Source: Saliphagus infecundisoli (GTDB lineage Archaea; Halobacteriota; Halobacteria; Halobacteriales; Natrialbaceae). Taken from it: 64,000 nt of DNA. The stretch lies in the NCBI RefSeq assembly GCF_020177375.1, contig NZ_JAIWHV010000007.1:62001-126000 (forward strand). The letters run 5' to 3'. Positions 44,234-51,147 of this stretch are shown here, piece by piece. Numbering within the stretch: position 1 is the first letter of the stretch; each line of letters starts with the position of its first letter. Under the pieces are notes generated by a model. It ran no database searches, was not told the origin of the DNA, and was given only the letters and a program-made list of their open reading frames with translations. The translations under genes and the position numbers were made by a program.

Positions 44234-45541
44234 CTAATCGCTTCCAGTACGACGCTGTTCGCAGGCTGAGGCGATTTGCTTCATCTTCTCAGTCTCATGG
44301 TTTACAGGCTCGAGAGCACTTGACAACCCACGGGCTGCATAGAGGAAGAGCCGGAAGTGTCCGTTCTCGTCGGGGTTCATCCTACTGGTGTTTTTCGCGT
44401 ACCACACTTGATAAGCTGAACTGTGGTCGGGTGCTACCGTGATGGCTGGACTGGCCCACTCAACGCATCGAGCACGAAGTACGGGTTCAACGACATTCTG
44501 GTGGTAGTGGGGAGCAAGGTCAGACCAGTGATTAAGGAGGAGCAACCGTTTGCTCTCAATGTCCGGCACCGATAGAATCTCTTGGTACAGTCGCTCAGGT
44601 TTCAGAATCTCATCACTTTCAATAGCGGCGAGGTAAAAGTCCTCGTCGGCGAGAGTGAACGGCTGTGATTCAAAGTTACCGATATCGATTGAATCCGATT
44701 CATAGGTGATGCGAAGACCGTTGTAATCGGCTTGAACGCTAACCCGTGGCTCGCTCAGTGAGACGCTCTCGGAGGTCGAATCTTGAATGCGGGTGATTGA
44801 CGGCCGGTCGTATTGGTTCGTCAGCGTCTGGCGTGCCTTTGATGTTCGCGCTGGATCGACTGAGACCGTGTAGATATTGTCGGGTGTTGTCTCAACGAGA
44901 TCTCGCTTGCCATCGGTTCCCAACTCAGTGAGGATAATTGGATCACCGAACGGATCGAAGGCGAAGACGTGGGCCTTATTCCCTCGTTTGACGGTTCCAT
45001 CGGGGCCGGATCCATGCGTCGTACAAACGACGTAGGCGCCGTTTTCGATTGCTCGCGCTTGGAGTACCTCACCCCATTTTTTCGCTACAACTGGTGTTGC
45101 ACTCACGTTGAGCAACAGAGAAGCGCCGGCCAGTCCTTCGTATCCCATGAACGGCGAGAAATACTGGTCGTGACAGATCGTGGTCCCGACAGTCGTTCCC
45201 CGAAATTCTGTCGTCTTGAGTGCGTCTTCGGGGTGCCAGTCGTCCAGTTCAAGCGCAAGCTTCCCGGCGGAACTGTGTTTCGTATAGGTGAAATCGGTAT
45301 CCGTCGCTGGATCATAGAAGATACCCCTGATCCAGTCACCGTCATCGAACCCTGCATAGAGCGCCACATCAAGCTCGTCAGCGGTCTGCTTCCAGTGATC
45401 ACGGTTCTTCCAGTGGTCGTGGTTCTCGGGCACGAGCAGGAGGTCAAGGTCGCTCTCGGCAATCTGTGTTCGCTCCTCGTCGGTAAATTTACGGTGCCAG
45501 TGCTTCGGGAGCCATGCTCCGACGTGGATCGGGTCAGTCAT
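44234..45541 (-). CDS. Nitrilase-superfamily (carbon-nitrogen hydrolase) protein of the defence-like pair
   Basis: A 435-residue protein. Residues about 1-240 are a C-N hydrolase domain with the Glu-Lys-Cys triad recognisable as E39 (LLVPENHDHW), K88 (FTYTKHSS) and C123 (TTICHDQYF), and the family block WGEVLQARAIENGAYVV. The remaining ~195 residues form an unrelated C-terminal domain that I cannot name, with no membrane segment. The start codon lies eight bases inside the upstream nuclease-like gene, so the two are coupled. C-N hydrolases cleave amides, nitriles or ureas; here the substrate could be a nucleotide-, cofactor- or protein-derived amide, which is inference. Confidence 0.75.
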   Translation of the reverse strand: MTDPIHVGAWLPKHWHRKFTDEERTQIAESDLDLLLVPENHDHWKNRDHWKQTADELDVALYAGFDDGDWIRGIFYDPATDTDFTYTKHSSAGKLALELDDWHPEDALKTTEFRGTTVGTTICHDQYFSPFMGYEGLAGASLLLNVSATPVVAKKWGEVLQARAIENGAYVVCTTHGSGPDGTVKRGNKAHVFAFDPFGDPIILTELGTDGKRDLVETTPDNIYTVSVDPARTSKARQTLTNQYDRPSITRIQDSTSESVSLSEPRVSVQADYNGLRITYESDSIDIGNFESQPFTLADEDFYLAAIESDEILKPERLYQEILSVPDIESKRLLLLNHWSDLAPHYHQNVVEPVLRARCVEWASPAITVAPDHSSAYQVWYAKNTSRMNPDENGHFRLFLYAARGLSSALEPVNHETEKMKQIASACEQRRTGSD

Positions 45542-46628
45542 GGTCCATCACCTGAGTTTCGACGTTCCGGATGCCCAGTGCCTGCTCGTACGTCTCGATC
45601 TTCGTCTCTATGCGGCGTCGTTTCGTTTCGTTCGGGACTACGATCTGACCAACGGTTGGATAGGCACCCAGATTGAGTACCCCACCAGCCGCGTGTTTCC
45701 CGGCGGAGCTCTCGAGCTCGAACCCATAGAGTGGATGTAGGCTTTCGGCTTCCCGAAGGAGTGGGGTATGCGTCTCGAAGTCAGGGTCGAGGTCAACAAC
45801 TGCGGTAAGGAACTCTTTGAACGATGCTGGATACGGCATCGTCCATGTGAGATCAATTTTTGACCCCGTGTAGTAGGTTCGCCACCCTCGGAAGGTCTTC
45901 CGCTCCCCCTCGGGGTCCCACGCGTACTGCTCATGGTCCGTGGTCCCGTCAGCCTCTTGCCAGAGGTCGCGATGGCGATCGTAGGCTTGGCTAAGGTCGT
46001 CAGGGATCCAGTCCTCTTTGACGACGAAGCCCATCTCTTTGCCCATATCGGCGAGCTGACGCCGCGTTCGGGTACTCCACTCCTTTTCTCCGCCAGCACC
46101 CTCAGAGATATCGTGTTCGAATGCTGGCTGATCGGTTGATCCACCCCACTCCCGATTAACGAGATCCGTCAGATGGCTTCGGTCAAGACAGAGACAGTTG
46201 GTATGACCGTGGAGTTGCCTGAAGGTCCGGACAATACGCTTGCCACGGCGATAGAGACCGCCCTCGCGTTCTTCGTCTACGATTAGGATTCCAATCGGTG
46301 CCCCGATCGCTTGGAGGTTCGCCAGATCGGCTGTCATCGTTTTCGTCGTGGGATCCGACGCTTCGATCTCGAAGGCAACCAGGGGGAACCGCCGATACTG
46401 CTCGTCATCTTCGAAGCCGAAGTAGTCGGATAACTGTGTGGTATCGAGTCCTAATTCCCGGAGATCGAGATACCAGACGACATCGACTCGCGGGGTGTAG
46501 CTCTCCTCGAGCGCCACCGAGAGAAAGGTATCATCGATTTCCTCGGCGGTCGAGAATCCGAGTTGGGTACCTAACTCGTGGACCTCCTCTTTGATCGGGG
46601 TGGCCCGATCTGTGTATGACATGGTCAC
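45534..46628 (-). CDS. Restriction-endonuclease-like protein paired with the nitrilase gene
   Basis: A 364-residue protein. The N-terminal half has a PD-(D/E)XK-like layout: D49 in RVDVVWYLDL, then E87-x-E89 in FPLVAFEIEASD, then a helix and strand (NLQAIGAPIGILIVDEE). The usual third Lys is replaced by Glu, with Lys96 nearby, so activity is uncertain. The C-terminal half (GKEMGFVVKEDWIPDDL, then KIDLTWTMPYPASF) may be a second degenerate nuclease-like domain with Asp and a following strand. An ATG at 46622 is an alternative start. It overlaps the nitrilase gene by eight bases and precedes it in the operon. Confidence 0.65.
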   Translation of the reverse strand: MTMSYTDRATPIKEEVHELGTQLGFSTAEEIDDTFLSVALEESYTPRVDVVWYLDLRELGLDTTQLSDYFGFEDDEQYRRFPLVAFEIEASDPTTKTMTADLANLQAIGAPIGILIVDEEREGGLYRRGKRIVRTFRQLHGHTNCLCLDRSHLTDLVNREWGGSTDQPAFEHDISEGAGGEKEWSTRTRRQLADMGKEMGFVVKEDWIPDDLSQAYDRHRDLWQEADGTTDHEQYAWDPEGERKTFRGWRTYYTGSKIDLTWTMPYPASFKEFLTAVVDLDPDFETHTPLLREAESLHPLYGFELESSAGKHAAGGVLNLGAYPTVGQIVVPNETKRRRIETKIETYEQALGIRNVETQVMDHD

Positions 46629-46769
46629 TGATTCAAACGACTTCTTGATTAAAGTTCGCCATAGAGAGAAAGTCCGAAGTTGAGTACGCTTGCCTGGATT
46701 TGGAGGGGTGCACCACTAATCAGAGAATGCGGAGTAGTCCCAGCTCTGTGGGCCAAGTTTCGCTAATGA
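46629..46769 (-). other. Upstream region of the nuclease-nitrilase pair
   Basis: Promoter-sized stretch between the start at 46628 and the short repeat. On the minus strand a frame ending near 46719 reads SLAKLGPQSWDYSAFSD after the repeat's left end, which looks like the tail of a lost gene. No intact gene. Confidence 0.35.
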
Positions 46770-46967
46770 CGGAGCTGATAGCAGTGACCGCTCAAGTGAT
46801 ACAGAGATTGGTGGTTCGTGTCCGAATCTTCGACGAATGCTATACGTTAGCGTGGCCAGCCGATAGGTAGGTCAAATTTCATCCGTCGCATTCGTGCTGG
46901 ATAGGACAGATTTCGCAGCGACTTACGTCCCTATATACCGATCTGACCCTCACTGCTATCAGCCTCG
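46770..46967 (+). repeat. Short TIR-bounded repeat, copy A (MITE-like)
   Basis: 198 bases bounded by CGGAGCTGATAGCAG (46770-46784) and its inverted counterpart CTGCTATCAGCCTCG (46953-46967). Inside, CGCTCAAGTGATA beside the left end and GCCGATAGGT in the middle are shared with copy B. A partial further end, CGTAGCTGATAGCA, lies at 46987-47000. There is no transposase inside. Whether it is a non-autonomous insertion or a decayed gene with flanking repeats is open. Confidence 0.55.
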
Positions 46968-47089
46968 GAAGCACGCTTTTTTAGAACGTAGCTGATAGCA
47001 CCTCGAGACAGCGAGAATGCAGACCCGTATCTCGTAGTTGTCGATAGCCCACTGTAACTGACCTTATTATACCTCATGTAACCAAATTC
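46968..47089 (-). other. Short intergenic stretch with a partial repeat end
   Basis: After repeat A comes a T run (GCACGCTTTTTT, read on the plus strand) and a partial repeat end at 46987-47000. No gene is seen before the convergent end of the winged-helix gene at 47090. Confidence 0.35.
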
Positions 47090-48127
47090 TCAGGGAGAGA
47101 CGGACAATATGTTAGTTATCTCTCCTTTAGCTATTTTCAGCCCTTCAACAACTTTTCGCTTCCTCATCCCATCTTTCATATCACCATTTCTGGAACAATC
47201 AAATAAGCCGTTGAGGAAATCACGTATTCGGTCATTGTCGCTTAGAATACTATCAGATATGATTCCGCTTTCAATTACTGCATAATTTCCGTTCTCAGGT
47301 GAAAAAGAATCTTCGGATAACTCTACGTCTCGGACTCCAAGTTCTTGATCCGCCACAACAAGTGATGGATAATCACTAATGTCAAATCCACTGATTAAGG
47401 CATCCCACAATTCTATTCGGATCCGATCCCGATCGATCATTGCAACTTCCAGTTGACTACGATTTCGCCCAAGTAAGGTCAATTCATCATCTAAGGCCTT
47501 GAATTTACTATCTTCCCGAGAGTATGAATCATCGGTGAAGTAATAAAAATATGCGTTAGTCTCGCGCTTTGGCATCTGATATAACGTATGTGGTGTAGCT
47601 TGTAGACGTTCTCCAAAGGTTGTGGGGGTATTAGAGCTTCTTTTGGGTAGCCGCTCAAATTCTGATCTGGCATCTGGGTCAAAGAGCGTCTTTGTATCTG
47701 CATCTGTCACGTCCGTATATCCATCATATTTATTATATACATATTCAAGTATCTCGGAAATAGTTTTATTATTGTATTTCCCCTTTATATCATTGACAAT
47801 GTCAAATACACCATCATTCCCAAGTCCAAGAAGTCGTTGTGCTTCTTGCACTCCTTTGTTAGTTAAGCTATATGTTATTCTGGAGTATCCATATTCATTT
47901 GTGTTGACTTCTCTTTCAATATATCCCTCATTATCAAGTGTTTCCAGGTCGGAACGAAGTTGAACTGAAAAGGGTCCGAAACGATCCGCTCGATAGTCAT
48001 ATACATCTTTCAACTTTGTTTCTTCCTGAGCCAGGAAAACAAGCTTTTGGAAGCGTGTCGCTCCATCAATCGACGTAGTATTATCCGTATAAAGGAAGAT
48101 GACAGGGAGCTTTGATTTAGAACTCAT
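47090..48127 (-). CDS. Winged-helix-like protein of the element (Panacea/SocA-like N-terminus)
   Basis: A 345-residue protein. The N-terminal ~100 residues (RFQKLVFLAQEE, then YRADRFGPFSVQLRSDLETL, then YSLTNKGVQEAQRLL) follow the pattern of small winged-helix antitoxin-like or protease-adaptor-like domains that start with a LxKLxFLxQ helix and a FGPFS block. The C-terminal ~200 residues are unrecognised. The start at 48127 (MSSKSKLPVIFLYTDN) is preferred over 48220, whose extra 31 residues are basic and unlike the rest. Low G+C content. Possible regulator or toxin-antitoxin-type gene; not certain. Confidence 0.6.
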   Translation of the reverse strand: MSSKSKLPVIFLYTDNTTSIDGATRFQKLVFLAQEETKLKDVYDYRADRFGPFSVQLRSDLETLDNEGYIEREVNTNEYGYSRITYSLTNKGVQEAQRLLGLGNDGVFDIVNDIKGKYNNKTISEILEYVYNKYDGYTDVTDADTKTLFDPDARSEFERLPKRSSNTPTTFGERLQATPHTLYQMPKRETNAYFYYFTDDSYSREDSKFKALDDELTLLGRNRSQLEVAMIDRDRIRIELWDALISGFDISDYPSLVVADQELGVRDVELSEDSFSPENGNYAVIESGIISDSILSDNDRIRDFLNGLFDCSRNGDMKDGMRKRKVVEGLKIAKGEITNILSVSP

Positions 48128-48235
48128 AACGGTTTTGTTTTGATCGTAGCGATGAGGTCGAACGGGATAACCAAAGAAACTTTTGGTAATCCTGACAAGC
48201 GTTCTTCGCTTGTGTACCACTCCGATACTGCGTGA

Positions 48236-48347
48236 GTCGCGGCCAATAAACAGAGAGGAAGACGCAGGTAGCAGCGATTAAGACGGCTGGGAGTACGAGA
48301 ACGAAGACAGCGAATGGGTTCCGATCAACGAACTCACGGAGGGATAA
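48236..48347 (+). pseudogene. Decayed duplicate of the small acidic gene at 48535
   Basis: In one frame this stretch reads INREEDAGSSD, a TAA stop at 48279-48281, then DGWEYENEDSEWVPINELTE and a final TAA at 48345-48347. This parallels the 45-residue ORF downstream (GEDARASYSYDGW ... GEWVPIRELSE). The internal stop and missing start mark it as a broken copy. The duplication brackets the small gene at 48350. Confidence 0.5.
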
Positions 48348-48349
48348 CC

Positions 48350-48523
48350 ATGGAACGTTTGCCTGACCATCTTAACCTGAAGCTCGGACAGTTGGGTGAC
48401 AGCACTACCTTACGCCACGTCTACAAGCGAGGGGACTACAGCGGCAATACGGTAACGGCGACGATAAAAGGCGAACGAATCGATGTCAGCGGTGATCCTG
48501 AATCGGATAACTCTGATAGTTGA
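48350..48523 (+). CDS. Small hypothetical protein of the element
   Basis: A 57-residue ORF starting MERLPDHLNLKLGQLGDSTT three bases after the preceding decayed copy, with a middle that looks like beta strands (NTVTATIKGERIDVSG) and an acidic end. A longer in-frame start at 48314 overlaps the decayed copy. No family recognised. Spacing of 11 bases to the next small ORF suggests joint expression. Confidence 0.42.
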   Translation: MERLPDHLNLKLGQLGDSTTLRHVYKRGDYSGNTVTATIKGERIDVSGDPESDNSDS

Positions 48524-48534
48524 CCCGAACGCCG

Positions 48535-48672
48535 ATGGGTGCTGCTCGGGTCGCTGATCGCCACTATCGAGGCGAAGATGCCCGCGCTTCCTACAGTTAC
48601 GACGGATGGAGCTGGTGGGAATATCAAAACAAAGACGGGGAATGGGTTCCGATCAGGGAGCTTTCAGAGTAG
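48535..48672 (+). CDS. 45-residue small protein, intact copy of a duplicated gene
   Basis: ATG at 48535 opens 45 codons reading MGAARVADRHYRGEDARASY, then SYDGWSWWEYQNKDGEW and VPIRELSE, ending in TAG. The last two thirds are tryptophan- and tyrosine-rich and are mirrored by the decayed copy at 48282-48347, where WVPI(N/R)EL(T/S)E is conserved. That conservation is the main support for coding. Function unknown. Confidence 0.42.
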   Translation: MGAARVADRHYRGEDARASYSYDGWSWWEYQNKDGEWVPIRELSE

Positions 48673-48745
48673 CGTGTAAGTGAATTTATATTCCTCTCTG
48701 ATTTTAATCGTTACTATGATTAGATCGGGCTGATATTATACCTTT

Positions 48746-49057
48746 ATGAGCATTAGTAGTAAGCTCAGACAGGAACTGGACAACTTGGCTTCAGATACAG
48801 AGATTAATAACCTCACAAGTGGGGATGCAGATCTACACATCGTACATAATCCTAACGATATAGATTACTACCATATTGAGGGCGGAAGTATATACAAAGC
48901 GTCTATGGAGTTAGAGCTTGATAATAATACAAGCCAAATGGCATTCATATTTCCGGTTGACACCTCCTCTGAGGGTGAACTGATAAGTGACCTGAATAAC
49001 GCAAATCAAGCAGAGATCACTTATAAAATGGGTGATTGGAGTAGCCTTCTACCTTGA
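48746..49057 (+). CDS. Hypothetical acidic protein of the element
   Basis: A 103-residue acidic protein beginning MSISSKLRQELDNLASDTEI, helical at first and then beta-like (DLHIVHNPNDIDYYHIEGG). A GATATTATACC box lies about 15-20 bases before the ATG. No motif or family recognised; low G+C content. Confidence 0.5.
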   Translation: MSISSKLRQELDNLASDTEINNLTSGDADLHIVHNPNDIDYYHIEGGSIYKASMELELDNNTSQMAFIFPVDTSSEGELISDLNNANQAEITYKMGDWSSLLP

Positions 49058-49219
49058 TTGAGAAGTATTCTCGTCCGGCGTAGGACACAAGTCGGTGGCC
49101 GCCGTTGTGTAGGTCCCTGTCTTCGAGCTGGTCATATACGGTTTCGCCCACTCACGCTTCCGGGTAACCGTCGCATACGTCAGGGTTTCGTAGTAGGGAT
49201 ACATGGAGTTCTCTTCGTA
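49058..49219 (-). other. Stretch with coding-like remnant on the minus strand
   Basis: On the minus strand a frame ending near 49049 reads SMYPYYETLTYATVTRKREW and on, emerging from repeat B. It has plausible protein character but its only start lies in the repeat. It may be the end of a gene broken by the repeat. No intact gene is supported. Confidence 0.35.
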
Positions 49220-49407
49220 CGAAGCTGATAGCAGTGAGCGCTCAAGCGATATTAGAGAGTAGTGGTTTGCGTTCGAAACCCCAGCGTTACCAACTGTTAC
49301 CATTCCCGGCCGATAGGTGGATCGTGTCTCTATCTTGAGCCAATATGTTTCATGAGCCTTCAGACCAATCGTAGCTTCCCTTACTGAGCGCCCTGCTATC
49401 AGCCTCG
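49220..49407 (+). repeat. Short TIR-bounded repeat, copy B (MITE-like)
   Basis: 188 bases bounded by CGAAGCTGATAGCAG (49220-49234) and CTGCTATCAGCCTCG (49393-49407), a near-perfect 15-base inverted pair. CGCTCAAGCGATA beside the left end and GGCCGATAGGT in the middle match copy A. Copy B reads through as an open frame on the minus strand, copy A does not. Confidence 0.55.
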
Positions 49408-49703
49408 CCATCGCGCTACAACAGACTCGCGATTCGAGATCCGTTTCTCACCCAGAAGGTCGCTCTCCCCTAATAACTGCATAGAGGCCATCAAAATAGT
49501 TAATTCGACTGAACCAGATTTTGGCTATAGTTAATTAATAGTAATTCATCGTATCTACCGAATTAACTGTGTTCCGGCCTTGAGGGGACTGAATGACTTT
49601 GAATACCCGGAAGTGTGCCTCACAATTGTGCCTTGGAACTGAATCCAGCGACGATCTGGGATGGGGCCCGTAGAGTTTTACTGCACGTGTTCGTTCTTCT
49701 GGT
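49408..49703 (+). other. Intergenic stretch before the right-end gene
   Basis: No gene is supported. An AT-rich patch (TAGTTAATTAATAGTAATTC near 49526-49545) and a GAGTTTTACTG box about 27 bases before the ATG at 49704 are the only features noted. Confidence 0.4.
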
Positions 49704-50678
49704 ATGCCGTTCAACGTCTCGTGGCACACGCTCCTCGACCAGCTTGACGAGTTATCACAGGGGGCGACACTCATTACGCCATTGTCCGGCGACCGGTTCC
49801 ACATCACCGACGTTCAAGAACACCGTGTCGTGATCGAACTCGAAGACTCGGGTGAATCACGTCCGCTCCAGCGGGACCAATTCGAGACACTCTTTCGGCG
49901 GATCACGGAGGATGCGGGCCGATTCAAACTCGAGCGGCTCCCACCCGATGCGGACCCGTATCCAACTGTGTTGAGTCTCCACCCGCGCTTCGAGATCGAC
50001 GAGGACGACGGCGTGATCATCGAGAGGGATGGCCCGACGACAACCCAACTTCTCGATGACGACCACGCTCACGATGAGGAGAACGAAGAACGGACGGAGC
50101 CGGATCTGGACGTCTATGCGGACGCGCTCTTGCTTGTTGACGCGCTTGAGCGCCACGACGTGAGCACACTTGCAGAGGTGGAGTCGAACGCCCTGGTGAA
50201 CCTCTACACGCTTCTCTCGGACGTTCAGCGAAACGCGGATACTCTCCGGAAGGACGTCGCTGACGTGCTCCTGAATCGCCTGCATCACGATCGACCGGTC
50301 AGTGGGCCGTTTGGATCCGTCCAGCGGACAGCACGCCGTAATCGCTCTCTCAAGGACGATGAGGAGGTGCTGGCGGCCCTCGAGAACGAAGGTATTGATC
50401 GGGAGCGGGTGATGGGTGTGGATCGATCAAGAGTCGATGAGGCGCTGGAAGTGACCGAGTTGGCTGAGTCAGATGTCTACGAGATTCAGGAGAGCGAGTA
50501 CGTTCGGAAGGCCGACGTAGACGAGGACGTAAAGGAAACCCGCCTCCAGGGACTAAAGGATCAGCTCGCTGCGACTGAGGATGAGGGTGCCGAAGAACTC
50601 CGCCAAGAGATTGAGGACTTGGAGGGGCGGATCGAGGAGTTGACGAGCTTTCGAACAGGGACTCAGATGCACGAATGA
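49704..50678 (+). CDS. Conserved-looking hypothetical protein at the right end of the element
   Basis: A 324-residue acidic protein. The N-terminal ~90 residues (SWHTLLDQLDELSQGATLIT, DRFHITDVQEHRVVIELEDS) look like a small beta domain; the middle is helical; the C-terminus is a coiled coil (LQGLKDQLAATEDEGAEELR, about 280-315). It has higher G+C content and better haloarchaeal codon use than the rest of the element. I have the impression that similar proteins occur on haloarchaeal plasmids but cannot name the family. Confidence 0.6.
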   Translation: MPFNVSWHTLLDQLDELSQGATLITPLSGDRFHITDVQEHRVVIELEDSGESRPLQRDQFETLFRRITEDAGRFKLERLPPDADPYPTVLSLHPRFEIDEDDGVIIERDGPTTTQLLDDDHAHDEENEERTEPDLDVYADALLLVDALERHDVSTLAEVESNALVNLYTLLSDVQRNADTLRKDVADVLLNRLHHDRPVSGPFGSVQRTARRNRSLKDDEEVLAALENEGIDRERVMGVDRSRVDEALEVTELAESDVYEIQESEYVRKADVDEDVKETRLQGLKDQLAATEDEGAEELRQEIEDLEGRIEELTSFRTGTQMHE

Positions 50679-51093
50679 TTGGACGCGATGTGGGGAACTC
50701 TACGGGCGAAGATTGGAATATACATCAGAACCCGATCACACTACGCGGCGACAGAATGATAGATAAAAGCAACTATTTAGTCTGATTAGTGCGTTAGATG
50801 GCCCGTAGCTCGACTAATCACCACTTTAGACTTATATATAATATCGAAGTGTTCCGGGCGACACTCTCTCGATCGCGGGCGGTTCTCGCAGAATCTCGAC
50901 CGTCTGGGTACGTACCGGCTACCGGCGTAACCTCGACCGATGACGACACGCAGACCACCTCCTGTCCTCTGATTTGCGTGGTTTCGGAGCGACGTCGGGA
51001 CGCGTTCGTCGCAGAAACGTCGGCCCGTCCGTAGCCCCCGGCGGCTGTGCTGCCGGGCGCTACCCCGCAGAAGGACGCTTCGGAACGCCGTAT
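50679..51093 (+). other. Right end of the element and chromosomal junction, no gene
   Basis: The stretch crosses the right attachment core. Left of it the sequence is AT-rich (CTTATATATAATATCGA), right of it GC-rich chromosome. Joining the left flank to the right flank through the core would restore one frame that stays open for about 25 codons past the core. Open frames here are not convincing as genes. Confidence 0.45.
50848..50864 (+). repeat. Right attachment site (attR core) of the integrated element
   Basis: Exact copy of the 17-base core AGTGTTCCGGGCGACAC at 28663-28679, in direct orientation. Base composition changes sharply here. The octamer CCACTTTA at 50821-50828, just inside, matches one just inside the left core and may be an integrase arm site. 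Confidence 0.8.
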
Positions 51094-51107
51094 TTAGGCA
51101 CGCCTAA
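51094..51107 (+). promoter_or_regulatory. DtxR/SirR-type iron box, distal copy
   Basis: TTAGGCACGCCTAA, a perfect palindrome apart from its centre, 33 bases upstream of the start-proximal copy at 51127. Two boxes before one gene suggest cooperative binding by a DtxR-family repressor such as SirR or Idr. Confidence 0.62.
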
Positions 51108-51126
51108 GAATCGGAACGGCTTTATG

Positions 51127-51144
51127 TTTTAGGCATGCCTAAAA
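51127..51144 (+). promoter_or_regulatory. DtxR/SirR-type iron box, proximal copy
   Basis: TTTTAGGCATGCCTAAAA is a perfect 18-base palindrome ending three bases before the ATG at 51148. The TTTAGGCATG part leaves little room for a separate promoter element, so bound repressor would cover the transcription start. It shares the AGGCNNGCCT core of iron-dependent DtxR-family sites. Confidence 0.7.
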
Positions 51145-51147
51145 CGT

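Larger units (their letters stand above)
28663..50864 (+). mobile_element. Integrated element of about 22 kb (provirus- or plasmid-like)
   Basis: The element is bounded by an exact 17-base direct repeat and is visibly richer in A+T than both flanks. It carries a tyrosine integrase near the left end, a D5/P4-like primase-helicase, an iteron array, a terminase fragment and many short unrecognised genes. The right two thirds hold restriction-modification and other nuclease-like genes. The replication and integration genes are those of haloarchaeal integrative plasmids or proviruses; no capsid, portal or conjugation gene is recognised, so an intact virus is unlikely. Whether it can still excise is unknown. 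Confidence 0.85.

Noticed and set aside
49049-49411. 120-codon minus-strand ORF through repeat B
   Set aside because: The only start lies in the repeat's inverted end. The part outside looks coding but the whole is probably a chance fusion.
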